Shown: positions 1-6,558 of the stretch, piece after piece
Layout: every line of letters starts with the position of its first letter
Position numbering within the stretch: position 1 is the stretch's first letter
Assembly (NCBI GenBank): GCA_030043285.1
Contig: JASHXZ010000368.1
Coordinates: 1 to 6,558, forward strand
Reading direction: 5' to 3'
Source of the DNA: Xanthobacteraceae bacterium
Lineage (GTDB): Bacteria; Pseudomonadota; Alphaproteobacteria; Rhizobiales; Xanthobacteraceae
DNA length: 6,558 bases
Program-made: the position numbers and the translations under genes
The notes under the pieces: model-generated
What the model was told of the DNA's origin: nothing
What the model saw: only the letters and a program-made list of their open reading frames with translations
The model's database searches: none

Positions 1-643
1 CGAGGTCGTCGAGCGTCGCCGACGCCGCAGACGCGGCGGTTGCCGTCACGGCCGGCGCGAGCGCTGCGATCAGGCGCTGACCATCGGTGTGGCCAAGCGG
101 GATCAGGCGCATGCCGGCGGAGATCCAGTTGGAGACGATCGCGGTGAGGAGGGCGTGCAATGCCGGAGCAAGCGCGACGGCATGGCCGGCACAGGCCGTC
201 CCGACCGCAACCGGATACGCGATCGGCCCCGACCACAGCACCTTGAGCCTGGTCAGGGCATCGCACGGCCAAGCTGCCTGTGTGACCTCGACGAAAGCTT
301 GTCCCAACGTGGTGGTCTCGAGATGGCGTTCGCGGCTCGCCGTCAGCGCTGCTGCGAGCGCCGCGGTTTCGACCAGCGCGGCATCGTCGCCGCGCGCCAC
401 TGCACGATGCGTCTCACTGAAAAAAATGGCGTCGTTGCGCCCAGCACCCTCGGTCAACATGATGGCGAGCCAATCCTGCAGGCTTGTCGCATCGCTAATG
501 TCGCCGGACTCGACGGCCCATTCGATACCGCTCGAATACGAGAACGCCCCGACTGGATAGGCCGGCGACAGCCACGTCATCAGGCGAAGCAGCGCCGCCT
601 GGTCCAGTTCCCCTGCCCCCGGCCTAGTGCTGCGGGTCGCCAT
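1..643 (-). CDS. ureF: Urease accessory protein UreF (3' end cut by window edge)
   Basis: UreF forms a cytoplasmic complex with UreD and UreG on apo-urease and helps control GTP-dependent nickel delivery and lysine carbamylation. No stop codon is reached before base 1, so 214 codons are visible. UreF proteins usually have about 220-250 residues, so only a short C-terminal piece is missing, which should include the conserved tail containing RHE and TRLFRS. Visible family motifs are [18 protein letters not shown] at residues 26-43 and [15 protein letters not shown] at 181-195; the rest is alanine-rich and helical, as expected for this all-helical family. The ATG at 643 lies inside the end of ureE and overlaps it by 20 nt in another frame. 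Only a weak GGTGG (bases 652-656) precedes it, so translation is probably coupled to ureE. A run of seven T in the coding strand (bases 420-426) encodes part of Ile-Phe-Phe at residues 73-75. ureG is expected next, outside the window. Confidence 0.93.
   Translation of the reverse strand, partial: MATRSTRPGAGELDQAALLRLMTWLSPAYPVGAFSYSSGIEWAVESGDISDATSLQDWLAIMLTEGAGRNDAIFFSETHRAVARGDDAALVETAALAAALTASRERHLETTTLGQAFVEVTQAAWPCDALTRLKVLWSGPIAYPVAVGTACAGHAVALAPALHALLTAIVSNWISAGMRLIPLGHTDGQRLIAALAPAVTATAASAASATLDDL
420..426 (-). other. T7 homopolymer inside ureF, slippery-heptamer pattern
   Basis: Seven consecutive A on the plus strand read as T7 followed by C in ureF. In frame it is ATT TTT TTC, so U UUU UUC fits the X XXY YYZ form of a -1 frameshift site. 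A -1 slip would meet TGA two codons later (CAG TGA), giving a product of about 76 residues. This may simply be an Ile-Phe-Phe run; nothing shows that slippage occurs. Confidence 0.4.
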
Positions 644-1082
644 GCTGATGGCCACCGTCATAGGCGCCGCCCTCGGGCTCGAACGGCGCTTCGAGCGGCA
701 CGACGCGCGCGCCGAGTTTTTGGGCGAGGTCGGCAAGAACGTGATCGCGCCGGATGCGCAAGGCGTCGCTGCGCACTTCGACCGGCACATGGCGGTTGCC
801 GAAGTGCCAGGCGACGCGGGCGAGATGGCGCGGATCGGCGCAGCGAATTTCGAGCAGCGCTTCGGGCGCGGCGACGACTTCGACGAGGCGGCCGTCCTCC
901 AGCACCAGTGCGTCGCCGCCATGGAGCCGCATCGCCGTCGGCAGGTCGAGAACGAACGCGAGCCCGTTAGCGGCCGTCAGCGTCGCACGCCGGCAATGCC
1001 GATCGCCGTGATCGAGCACGACGCGATCGGCGGCAGCGCCCGTCCAGGCCGAAGCCGGCTTCATTGAGGTCGCGCGCATCAT
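624..1082 (-). CDS. ureE: Urease accessory protein UreE (nickel metallochaperone)
   Basis: UreE is a dimeric cytoplasmic protein that binds nickel and passes it, via UreG, to the UreD-UreF-urease complex. The 152 residues match the family's usual size. The N-terminal domain (about residues 20-80) contains [19 protein letters not shown] at 46-64. The C-terminal metal-binding domain (about 85-140) contains [13 protein letters not shown] at 91-103, whose H98 matches the conserved dimer-interface nickel ligand (H96 in Klebsiella UreE). [10 protein letters not shown] at 132-141 is also typical. The tail [10 protein letters not shown] (143-152) has only three histidines, far fewer than the poly-His tail of Klebsiella. 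Two ATGs occur in tandem (1082 and 1079). I chose the first, because family members commonly begin with a similar MIRAT sequence and a GAGG lies 9 nt upstream. The gene starts 15 nt after ureC and its end overlaps ureF by 20 nt. Confidence 0.95.
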   Translation of the reverse strand: MMRATSMKPASAWTGAAADRVVLDHGDRHCRRATLTAANGLAFVLDLPTAMRLHGGDALVLEDGRLVEVVAAPEALLEIRCADPRHLARVAWHFGNRHVPVEVRSDALRIRRDHVLADLAQKLGARVVPLEAPFEPEGGAYDGGHQHGDPQH

Positions 1083-1091
1083 TTGCGGCCG

Positions 1092-1095
1092 CCTC
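1092..1095 (-). promoter_or_regulatory. Ribosome binding site of ureE
   Basis: The minus strand reads GAGG here, 9 nt before the first of the two tandem ATGs of ureE. It lies within the 15-nt ureC-ureE gap. A GCGGCCGC palindrome (bases 1085-1092) sits between it and the start. Confidence 0.5.
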
Positions 1096-1097
1096 GC

Positions 1098-2810
1098 TCA
1101 GAACAAGAAATAGCGCTGCGCCATGGGCAACACCTCGGCGGGCGCGCAGGTCAACAGTTCGCCATCGGCGCGGACTTCATAGGTTTCCGGATCGACTTCG
1201 ATGTTCGGCGTGGCATCGTTATGGATCATGCTCTTTTTGGAAATTTTGCCGCGTGTATTCGCCACCGCGACCAGTTTTTTCTCGATGCCGAGTTTTTTGC
1301 CGAGGCCGGCCTGCACGGCGGCTTTCGAGGCGAACACCACCGATGAGGCAGTGCGCGCGCGGCCGAAGGCGCCGAACATCGGCCGATAATGTGCCGGCTG
1401 CGGCGTCGGGATCGAGGCGTTGGGATCGCCCATCGGCGCCGCCACGATCGAGCCGCCCTTGATCACGCAGTCCGGCTTGACGCCGAAGAACGCCGGCGAC
1501 CACAGCACCAGGTCGGCGAGCTTGCCCTGCTCCACCGAGCCGATCAGTTTTGCCACGCCATGCGCGATGGCGGGATTGATGGTGTATTTGGCGACGTAAC
1601 GCTTGGCGCGCGCGTTGTCGTTGTCGCCCTTTTCGGCCGGCAGCCTGCCCCGCTGCGTCTTCATCTTGTCGGCAGTCTGCCAGGTGCGGATGATGACCTC
1701 GCCGACCCTTCCCATGGCCTGCGAGTCCGACGACATCATCGAGAGCGCGCCGAGATCGTGCAGGATGTCTTCGGCGGCGATCGTCTCCTTGCGGATGCGG
1801 CTTTCGGCGAAGGCGAGGTCTTCGGCAATCGAAGGATCGAGATGGTGGCACACCATCAGCATATCGAGATGTTCGTCGATGGTGTTGCGCGTGTACGGCC
1901 GCGTCGGATTGGTTGACGACGGCAGCACGTTTTTCAGGCCCGCCACCTTGATGATATCGGGCGCGTGACCGCCGCCGGCCCCTTCGGTATGGAAGGCGTG
2001 GATGGTGCGGCCCTTGAAGGCCTTGATCGTGTCCTCGACGAAGCCCGATTCGTTGAGCGTGTCGGTGTGAATCATCACCTGCACGTCGTAGTCGTCGGCG
2101 ACTGACAGGCAGCAATCAATCGCGGCGGGAGTGGTGCCCCAATCCTCGTGCAGCTTGAGCGCACAGGCTCCCGCCTTGATCATCTCTTCGAGCGCGGCTG
2201 GCCGCGAGGCGTTGCCCTTGCCGGCAAAGCCGAGATTGACCGGAAACTCGTCGGCGGCCTGGATCATGCGGCCGATATGGAACGGCCCGGGCGTGCAGGT
2301 GGTGGCAAACGTGCCGTGCGCCGGCCCGGTGCCACCGCCCAGCATGGAGGTGACGCCGGACATCAGCGCCTCATCGACCTGCTGCGGGCAGATGAAATGA
2401 ATGTGCGTATCGAAGCCGCCGGCGGTGAGGATTTTGCCTTCGCCGGCAATCACCTCGGTGCCGGGGCCGATGACAATGCTGACGCCGGGTTGGATGTCGG
2501 GATTGCCGGCCTTGCCGATCGCGGCGACGAGGCCGTCTTTGATCCCGACATCGGCTTTGACGATGCCCCAGTGATCGAGAATGACGGCGTTGGTGATGAC
2601 GGTGTCGGCCGCGCCTTGCCGGTTGGTGATCTGGCTCTGCCCCATGCCGTCCCGGATCACCTTGCCGCCGCCGAATTTCACCTCTTCGCCATAGACCGTG
2701 AAGTCGCGCTCGACTTCGATGATGAGGTCGGTATCGGCAAGGCGCAGCCGATCGCCCGTGGTGGGGCCGAACATGTCGGCATAAACGGCGCGGCTGATTT
2801 GTGCCGGCAT
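1098..2810 (-). CDS. ureC: Urease alpha subunit UreC (catalytic)
   Basis: UreC is the catalytic subunit of urease, hydrolysing urea to ammonia and carbamate at a di-nickel centre in the cytoplasm. From the ATG at 2810 the protein has 570 residues, the normal length. All active-site residues are visible, shifted by +2 from Klebsiella UreC. The nickel ligands are H136 and H138 (THIH), the carbamylated bridging K219 (ALKLHEDWG), H248 (IHTDT), H274 ([13 protein letters not shown]) and D362 ([10 protein letters not shown]). H221 is the substrate-binding histidine. The mobile flap VCHHLDP carries C321 and the catalytic base H322. The N-terminus [20 protein letters not shown] is typical. The frame is open for 43 more codons upstream (to 2939), but those codons overlap ureB and look unlike UreC; a GAGGA 7 nt before 2810 confirms the start. 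The protein ends in YFLF, usual for the family. No inserted or broken segments are seen, so the enzyme is predicted active if the accessory proteins are complete. Confidence 0.98.
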   Translation of the reverse strand: MPAQISRAVYADMFGPTTGDRLRLADTDLIIEVERDFTVYGEEVKFGGGKVIRDGMGQSQITNRQGAADTVITNAVILDHWGIVKADVGIKDGLVAAIGKAGNPDIQPGVSIVIGPGTEVIAGEGKILTAGGFDTHIHFICPQQVDEALMSGVTSMLGGGTGPAHGTFATTCTPGPFHIGRMIQAADEFPVNLGFAGKGNASRPAALEEMIKAGACALKLHEDWGTTPAAIDCCLSVADDYDVQVMIHTDTLNESGFVEDTIKAFKGRTIHAFHTEGAGGGHAPDIIKVAGLKNVLPSSTNPTRPYTRNTIDEHLDMLMVCHHLDPSIAEDLAFAESRIRKETIAAEDILHDLGALSMMSSDSQAMGRVGEVIIRTWQTADKMKTQRGRLPAEKGDNDNARAKRYVAKYTINPAIAHGVAKLIGSVEQGKLADLVLWSPAFFGVKPDCVIKGGSIVAAPMGDPNASIPTPQPAHYRPMFGAFGRARTASSVVFASKAAVQAGLGKKLGIEKKLVAVANTRGKISKKSMIHNDATPNIEVDPETYEVRADGELLTCAPAEVLPMAQRYFLF

Positions 2811-2817
2811 GTTTGTG

Positions 2818-2822
2818 TCCTC
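2818..2822 (-). promoter_or_regulatory. Ribosome binding site of ureC
   Basis: The minus strand reads GAGGA, 7 nt before the ureC ATG at 2810, and overlaps the ureB stop codon TGA (2821-2823). It fixes the ureC start at MPAQIS rather than at the longer open frame, and suggests termination-reinitiation coupling between ureB and ureC. Confidence 0.65.
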
Positions 2823-3126
2823 AGAGCTTGCCCATGACGGCCTGGCGGAAGCCGTAGACTGTACGTTTGCCGGCGAGCGGAACGAGCGTGACCTCGCGGG
2901 TCTGTCCCGGCTCGAAGCGCACCGCAGTGCCGGCGGCAATATCGAGCCGCATGCCGCGCGCTTTCTTGCGCTCGAACTGCAGCGCCGGATTGGTCTCGAA
3001 GAAATGATAATGCGAGCCGACCTGGATCGGCCGGTCGCCGGTATTGGCGACCGTAAGCGTCACGGCCTTGCGGCCCTTGTTGAGCTCGATCGTGCCAGTC
3101 TGGATGAACATTTCGCCCGGGATCAT
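2821..3126 (-). CDS. ureB: Urease beta subunit UreB
   Basis: UreB is a small structural subunit of the urease (UreABC)3 assembly in the cytoplasm. It packs against UreC and contributes to the nickel-insertion interface. The protein has 101 residues, the usual size for a separate bacterial beta subunit. The start [19 protein letters not shown] (1-19) matches the family's MIPGE opening. [13 protein letters not shown] (37-49) is the conserved signature, and [19 protein letters not shown] (57-75) and the ending [11 protein letters not shown] are also typical. It follows ureA by 13 nt with a strong GGAGGG and precedes ureC by 10 nt. UreA and UreB are separate here, unlike the fused form in Helicobacter. 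Confidence 0.97.
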   Translation of the reverse strand: MIPGEMFIQTGTIELNKGRKAVTLTVANTGDRPIQVGSHYHFFETNPALQFERKKARGMRLDIAAGTAVRFEPGQTREVTLVPLAGKRTVYGFRQAVMGKL

Positions 3127-3130
3127 CGCA

Positions 3131-3136
3131 CCCTCC
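3131..3136 (-). promoter_or_regulatory. Strong ribosome binding site of ureB
   Basis: The minus strand reads GGAGGG within a purine-rich run in the 13-nt ureA-ureB gap, ending 4 nt before the ureB ATG at 3126. It is the best match to the anti-Shine-Dalgarno sequence in the window and contrasts with ureA and ureD, which have none. Confidence 0.6.
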
Positions 3137-3139
3137 CCC

Positions 3140-3442
3140 TCACCTGATCGGCCGGTGCACGGTGACGAGCTTGGTGCCGTCCGGGAACGTCGCCTCGACC
3201 TGAATGTCGTGAATCATCTCGGCGATGCCGTCCATCACCTGCTCGCGGGTGAGCACGTGGGCGCCCTCTTCCATCAGCGCGGCGACGCTGCGGCCGTCGC
3301 GGGCGCCCTCCGTGATGAAATCGGAGATCAGCGCCACTGCTTCGGGATGGTTGAGCTTGACGCCGCGCTCGAGGCGGCGCCGTGCCACCATCGCCGCCAT
3401 GGCGATCAACAACTTGTCCTTCTCGCGCGGCGTCAGTTGCAT
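3140..3442 (-). CDS. ureA: Urease gamma subunit UreA
   Basis: UreA is the smallest structural subunit of the cytoplasmic urease trimer of trimers. The 100-residue length is exactly that of typical bacterial gamma subunits. The start [20 protein letters not shown] (1-20), the segment [20 protein letters not shown] (21-40) and the C-terminal [15 protein letters not shown] (86-100) are characteristic of the family. The ATG at 3442 lies 4 nt after the ureD stop. No Shine-Dalgarno sequence is visible upstream, because that region is the 3' end of ureD. Translation is therefore probably coupled to ureD, or relies on sequence around the start. Confidence 0.97.
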   Translation of the reverse strand: MQLTPREKDKLLIAMAAMVARRRLERGVKLNHPEAVALISDFITEGARDGRSVAALMEEGAHVLTREQVMDGIAEMIHDIQVEATFPDGTKLVTVHRPIR

Positions 3443-3446
3443 GGCG

Positions 3447-4280
3447 TCAGTTCAACCACAGCCGCGGCGGCGCCATACCGAGCGCGGTAAGGACGCGCAA
3501 CAGGTCGCCGCGGAGCGCCGCATCTGTGGGCGCCACCAGCCGCCCGACCATCAGCCCGTTCCACGTCGACACGCCGACTTCGCCGGAGAAAGCCGACTCG
3601 ACGGCGCGCACCGCCGCAACCGTTTGCTCATCGCCGGGAATCTTCAGCAGCGTGGCCACCGCGACACCCGCGCCAACGGCGGCGCGGTGCGCCAAGCGTT
3701 GCGCAATCTCGCCATCGAGGCGGATCGCATCGGCAAACACCAGCGCGCCATTGATGCGCACGCGCCAGCGATCGACGAACGAGCCCGACGCCACGCGCTC
3801 GCCCAGGGCGCAGCGGCCGAATACGACCGCTTCCAGCATCACGAGACCGGCATCGGGAGCAAGCGCCACGTCGATGGTCCGCCGCAACCGCATGCGATCA
3901 AACAATATCGTCTCTTGCGGCAGCCAGGCGAGCGCCGCGCCGGCGCCGACCTCGAGCTTCACGGCGATCTGCGTCGTGGGCCCGAGCGAGCGATAGATTT
4001 TCTCCGCCGCGGCGGTCGTCACGGTCAGCTGCGCCTGAGCGGCCGCCGTCATCGCGATCTCGGCACGGTCGCCGCCGGCGAGCCCGCCGGCGGTGTTGAC
4101 GATCACAGCATCCAGCGTGCCGCGCTGCGCGGCATTGGGAAAGCGGACGCGCAGCATGCCCGCCTCGTGCACGCGCTCAGGCCGGCTTGCGCCGGCGACA
4201 TGACGTACCGACAGCGCGATCCTGCCGACCGCGCGATTCGCGGCAAAGACCTCATCAACTGCCGCGTCGGTCATGGTCAT
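3447..4280 (-). CDS. ureD: Urease accessory protein UreD (UreH)
   Basis: UreD is the cytoplasmic scaffold that binds apo-urease directly, recruits UreF and UreG, and is thought to conduct nickel to the active site. From the ATG at 4280 it has 277 residues, normal for the family. Recognisable motifs are LRVRFPN (43-49), [10 protein letters not shown] (62-71), [11 protein letters not shown] (88-98), [11 protein letters not shown] (119-129), [12 protein letters not shown] (150-161) and the ending [11 protein letters not shown] (267-277). The start is uncertain. ATGs occur at 4280 and 4274, and a GTG at 4301 would add seven residues and lie only 3 nt from the urtE stop. None has a clear ribosome binding site; I chose 4280 as the first ATG. 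The gene joins the urt transport module on one side (24-nt gap with this start) to ureA on the other (4 nt). This ureD-first order is common in alphaproteobacterial urease operons. Confidence 0.93.
   Translation of the reverse strand: MTMTDAAVDEVFAANRAVGRIALSVRHVAGASRPERVHEAGMLRVRFPNAAQRGTLDAVIVNTAGGLAGGDRAEIAMTAAAQAQLTVTTAAAEKIYRSLGPTTQIAVKLEVGAGAALAWLPQETILFDRMRLRRTIDVALAPDAGLVMLEAVVFGRCALGERVASGSFVDRWRVRINGALVFADAIRLDGEIAQRLAHRAAVGAGVAVATLLKIPGDEQTVAAVRAVESAFSGEVGVSTWNGLMVGRLVAPTDAALRGDLLRVLTALGMAPPRLWLN
4071..4094 (-). repeat. GC-rich inverted repeat inside ureD
   Basis: Bases 4071-4080 (GCCGCCGGCG) and 4085-4094 (CGCCGGCGGT) form a nearly perfect inverted repeat of nine pairs around a 4-nt loop. 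On the coding strand it falls on the codons for the conserved [10 protein letters not shown] motif. It most likely reflects two Ala/Gly-Gly coding blocks in a GC-rich gene. There is no T-tract, so it does not look like a terminator. Confidence 0.45.
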
Positions 4281-4304
4281 TGAATGCGTATTGGCAAACA
4301 CTGG

Positions 4305-5000
4305 TCAAATCGCCATGGCGCGGCGCAAGGCCGCCTCGTCCAGATCGTCGCGGCTCGCGGAATAAACGATGGCGCCCCGATCCATCACCGCGAAATGATC
4401 GCCGAGTTCGCGGGCAAAGTCGAGATATTGCTCGACCAGCACGATGGCGATCTTGCCGAGCGAGCGGAGATAGATGATGGCGCGCCCGATGTCCTTGATG
4501 ATCGACGGCTGAATGCCCTCGGTGGGTTCGTCGAGCAGCAGAAGCCGCGGCCGCATCACCAGGGCACGGCCGATCGCCAATTGCTGCTGCTGGCCGCCGG
4601 ACAGATCGCCGCCGCGCCGATGCAACATGCCTTGCAGCACCGGAAACAGCGAGAACACGTCGTCCGGTATGCTGCGCTCGTTGTGCGGCAGCGGCGCGAA
4701 CCCGGTCCTGAGATTTTCCTCGACGGTGAGCAGCGGAAAAATTTCGCGGCCCTGCGGCACGTAGGCGATGCCGCGGCGGGCGCGCTCCGGCGGCCGCAGC
4801 GCGGTGATGTCGTTGTCCTCCCAGCTGATCGTGCCGCGGCTCACCGGGTGCTGACCGGCAAGCGCGCCAAGCAAGCTCGTCTTGCCGACGCCGTTGCGGC
4901 CGAGCACGCAAGTCACTTTGCCCGGCTCGGCGCGCAGCGACACGCCGCGCAACGCCCGCGCGGCGCCGTAATGCAGATCGATGGAATCGGCTTGCAGCAT
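4305..5000 (-). CDS. urtE: Urea ABC transporter ATP-binding protein UrtE
   Basis: UrtE is one of two ATPases on the cytoplasmic face of the high-affinity urea importer UrtABCDE, a branched-chain amino acid (Liv/HAAT) type ABC system; it is the LivF-like partner. The 231 residues form a single complete ATPase domain: Walker A GRNGVGKT (34-41), Q-loop Q83 in YVPQGREIFP, signature LSGGQQ (133-138) and Walker B LLLLDEP (153-159; D157, E158). TEGIQPSIIKDI (160-171) is a wording I associate with UrtE rather than general LivF proteins. The usual switch histidine is Q191 (VEQ), normal for LivF relatives and not a defect. The ATG at 5000 is 2 nt after the urtD stop, with no strong ribosome binding site, so coupled translation is likely. 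The direct junction with ureD supports a urea substrate. Confidence 0.93.
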   Translation of the reverse strand: MLQADSIDLHYGAARALRGVSLRAEPGKVTCVLGRNGVGKTSLLGALAGQHPVSRGTISWEDNDITALRPPERARRGIAYVPQGREIFPLLTVEENLRTGFAPLPHNERSIPDDVFSLFPVLQGMLHRRGGDLSGGQQQQLAIGRALVMRPRLLLLDEPTEGIQPSIIKDIGRAIIYLRSLGKIAIVLVEQYLDFARELGDHFAVMDRGAIVYSASRDDLDEAALRRAMAI

Positions 5001-5002
5001 TT

Positions 5003-5752
5003 TTAGCGGCCCAGATAGACTTCCACCACGCGTTCGTTTGCGGAGACCTGGTCGATGGTGCCTTCGGCCAGCACCGCGCCTTCATGCAGGCAGGTCACCT
5101 TGACGTTGAGATCGCGCACGAAGCTCATGTCGTGCTCGACCACGACCACGGTATGCTCGCGCTGGATCTCCTTCAAAAGCTCGGCGGTCTGCCGTGTCTC
5201 GGCATCGGTCATGCCGGCAGCCGGCTCGTCGATCAGCAGGAGCTTCGGGTCCTGCGCCAGCAGCATGCCGATTTCGAGCCACTGCTTCTGGCCGTGCGAC
5301 AGGCTGCCGGCAAGGCGGTCGCGCACCGGCGAAAGCCGCACCAGTTGCAAGATTTCGTCGATACGCTGCCGCTCGTCGGCGGTTTGCCGATGCCGCAGTG
5401 CGGCGCGCGCGCGCCGGTCGCCTTGCAGCGCAAGTTCGAGATTGTCGAACACGGTGTGGCTGTCGAACACGGTCGGCTTTTGGAATTTGCGGCCGATGCC
5501 GAGCGCGGCGATCTCGGTCTCGTCGAGCCGCGTCAGATCGTGCGCGTTGTCGAACACCACGTCGCCGCTCTCGGGGCGAGTCTTGCCCGTGACCACGTCC
5601 ATCATGGTGGTCTTGCCGGCGCCGTTCGGGCCGATGATGGCGCGCATTTCGCCGGGCTCGATCAAGAGCGACAGATTGTTGAGCGCGCGAAAGCCGTCGA
5701 ACGAGACGGTGACGCCGTCGAGATAAAGAAGCGTGGCGGTCGCGGGCTTCAT
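5003..5752 (-). CDS. urtD: Urea ABC transporter ATP-binding protein UrtD
   Basis: UrtD is the LivG-like ATPase of the urea importer, pairing with UrtE beneath the UrtB-UrtC membrane core. From the ATG at 5752 it has 249 residues, as usual. Visible elements are Walker A GPNGAGKT (41-48), Q-loop Q91 in GRKFQKPTVF, signature LSHGQ (151-155, within LSHGQKQWLEIGMLL), Walker B LLLIDEP (171-177; D175, E176) and switch H207 in VVVEHDMSF. VSFDGFRALNNL (16-27) and VTGKTRPESGD (54-64) are typical of UrtD. The frame stays open upstream to 6097, but those codons overlap urtC and do not resemble an ABC ATPase. A GAGG overlapping the urtC stop, 8 nt before 5752, supports the chosen start. The gap to urtC is 10 nt and to urtE 2 nt, consistent with one transcript. 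Confidence 0.94.
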   Translation of the reverse strand: MKPATATLLYLDGVTVSFDGFRALNNLSLLIEPGEMRAIIGPNGAGKTTMMDVVTGKTRPESGDVVFDNAHDLTRLDETEIAALGIGRKFQKPTVFDSHTVFDNLELALQGDRRARAALRHRQTADERQRIDEILQLVRLSPVRDRLAGSLSHGQKQWLEIGMLLAQDPKLLLIDEPAAGMTDAETRQTAELLKEIQREHTVVVVEHDMSFVRDLNVKVTCLHEGAVLAEGTIDQVSANERVVEVYLGR

Positions 5753-5760
5753 CGCTCGAG

Positions 5761-5764
5761 CCTC
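5761..5764 (-). promoter_or_regulatory. Ribosome binding site of urtD
   Basis: The minus strand reads TGAGG, combining the urtC stop codon with a GAGG that ends 8 nt before the urtD ATG at 5752. It decides the urtD start over longer in-frame alternatives and suggests translational coupling with urtC. Confidence 0.55.
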
Positions 5765-6558
5765 ATTCCGCCGCCGCCATTTCACCGACGCCCTCTTCGG
5801 CGGCTGCGGAAGCGCGGATGCGCTTGCCCGCGGTCCAATGCAGCAGGCTGCCGACGATGCCGCGCGGCAACAAGAGCGTGACGCCGATGAACAGGCCGCC
5901 GAGCATGAACAGCCAATACGGCGCCAGTATCCCGGAGGTGAAATAGGTCTTGGCGTAGTTGACCAGAACCGCGCCCAGCGCGGCACCGGCGAGCGTGCCG
6001 CGGCCGCCGACCGCCACCCAGATGACAACTTCGATGGAGTTGCCTGGCGCGAACTCGCTCGGATTGATAATGCCGACCTGCGGCACGTAAAGCGCACCGG
6101 CGATGCCGGCCATGCAGGCGGACAGCGTGAACACGAACAGCTTGTAGGATTCGACCCGGTAGCCGAGAAAGCGGGTGCGCGCCTCGGCGTCGCGAATGGC
6201 GACCAACACCTTGCCGAGCTTGGAACCCACGATGGCGCGGCAGACCAGGAAGCCGAGCATCAAGGTTAGGCAGGAAACCACAAACAGCGCATCGCGCGTT
6301 GCCTCCGAGCGCACGTCGAAGCCGAGGATGTCCTTGAAATCGGTCAGCCCGTTGTTGCCGCCGAACCCGAAATTGTTGCGGAAGAAGCCGAGCATCAGCG
6401 CGTAAGTGAGTGCCTGCGTGATGATCGAGAAATAGACGCCGCTGACCCGGCTGCGAAACGCGAACCAGCCGAAGACGAAGGCGAGCACGCCCGGAACCGC
6501 GACGATCATCAGCGCCGCATAGGGAAAATGCTGAAAGCCGTACCAATAAGCCGGCAGC
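5763..6558 (-). CDS. urtC: Urea ABC transporter permease UrtC (5' end cut by window edge)
   Basis: UrtC is the LivM-like inner-membrane permease of the urea importer, forming the translocation path with UrtB. The frame is open to base 6558, so the C-terminal 264 residues are present; UrtC is usually about 360-390 residues, so roughly the first quarter to third is missing. Several hydrophobic membrane segments are visible, for example around MIVAVPGVLAFVFGWFAF, ALFVVSCLTLMLGFLVC, LFVFTLSACMAGIAGALYV, VVIWVAVGGRGTLAGAALGA and WLFMLGGLFIGVTLLL. FRSRVSGVYFSIITQALTYA, NNGLTDFKDILGFD and the cytoplasmic loop AIRDAEARTRFLGY (the ABC-ATPase contact region in this family) are diagnostic. The tail is Ala/Glu-rich (AAAEEGVGEMAAAE). 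An internal ATG at 6509 falls within conserved sequence and is not the true start. urtB and urtA are expected upstream, outside the window. Confidence 0.93.
   Translation of the reverse strand, partial: LPAYWYGFQHFPYAALMIVAVPGVLAFVFGWFAFRSRVSGVYFSIITQALTYALMLGFFRNNFGFGGNNGLTDFKDILGFDVRSEATRDALFVVSCLTLMLGFLVCRAIVGSKLGKVLVAIRDAEARTRFLGYRVESYKLFVFTLSACMAGIAGALYVPQVGIINPSEFAPGNSIEVVIWVAVGGRGTLAGAALGAVLVNYAKTYFTSGILAPYWLFMLGGLFIGVTLLLPRGIVGSLLHWTAGKRIRASAAAEEGVGEMAAAE

Noticed and set aside
89..970. Long plus-strand open frame of 293 codons
   Set aside because: It lies antisense to ureF and ureE, is very rich in arginine and has no recognisable domain. Such frames are expected opposite GC-rich genes.
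1219..2115. Second minus-strand frame of 298 codons inside ureC
   Set aside because: It is a frame-shifted reading of ureC, and the UreC frame is intact with every catalytic residue, so there is no frameshift to explain.
2148..2837. Plus-strand open frame of 229 codons opposite ureC
   Set aside because: It is the antisense reading of conserved ureC codons, has no ribosome binding site and resembles no known family.
2811..2939. 43-residue N-terminal extension of UreC
   Set aside because: It overlaps ureB and its Arg/Ser-rich sequence does not resemble UreC. The SD and the family N-terminus place the start at 2810.
3225..4283. Plus-strand open frame of 352 codons
   Set aside because: It is antisense to ureD and ureA, which are both confidently identified. 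Its composition (Arg, His, Ala, Gln) is that of a shadow frame.
4876..4902. UrtE switch position carrying Gln instead of His, checked as a possible inactivating change (the motif itself is at about 4428-4430)
   Set aside because: LivF-type ATPases normally read VEQ here. Walker A (4876-4902 region), signature and Walker B are intact.
5084..5881. Plus-strand open frame of 265 codons opposite urtD and urtC
   Set aside because: It is antisense to intact ABC transporter genes and shows the His/Arg/Ala-rich composition of a mirror frame.
5753..6097. N-terminal extension of UrtD fused to the ATPase domain
   Set aside because: It is the out-of-frame reading of urtC. A GAGG site and family length support the start at 5752.

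Overview
The window is a single run of nine genes, all on the minus strand and read from right to left. In transcription order they are urtC (5' end outside the window), urtD, urtE, ureD, ureA, ureB, ureC, ureE and ureF (3' end outside the window). This is the end of a urea ABC importer operon joined directly to a nickel urease operon. Every gene was identified from its own family motifs. The UreC active site is complete: metal ligands H136, H138, K219, H248, H274 and D362, plus flap C321 and H322.

The sequence is GC-rich. The urt-ure order, the separate small UreA (100 aa) and UreB (101 aa) subunits, and the wording of the proteins suggest an alphaproteobacterium, most likely of the order Hyphomicrobiales/Rhizobiales (Bradyrhizobium, Rhodopseudomonas or Xanthobacteraceae-like). 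This placement is inferred from remembered family sequences, not from a search.

Layout: 6558-5763 encodes the inner-membrane permease UrtC. 5752-5003 and 5000-4305 encode the two ATPases UrtD and UrtE. 4280-3447 encodes the urease chaperone UreD. 3442-3140, 3126-2821 and 2810-1098 encode the gamma, beta and alpha urease subunits. 1082-624 encodes the nickel chaperone UreE, and 643 to the left edge encodes UreF. Gaps between genes are 2 to 24 nt, ureE and ureF overlap by 20 nt, and no non-coding stretch approaches 300 bases. I see no promoter, terminator, RNA gene, mobile element or CRISPR array inside the window.

How the genes work together: UrtC, with UrtA and UrtB expected upstream, carries urea across the inner membrane, powered by UrtD and UrtE. 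UreABC hydrolyses cytoplasmic urea to ammonia and carbamate (which breaks down to CO2). UreD, UreE and UreF, with UreG expected just beyond the left edge, carbamylate the active-site lysine and insert two nickel ions.

I found no undescribed system here. The observations are fine detail: uneven ribosome-binding sites along the operon, an ambiguous ureD start, a T7 slippery-type run in ureF, a UreE tail with few histidines, and a GC-rich hairpin inside ureD.
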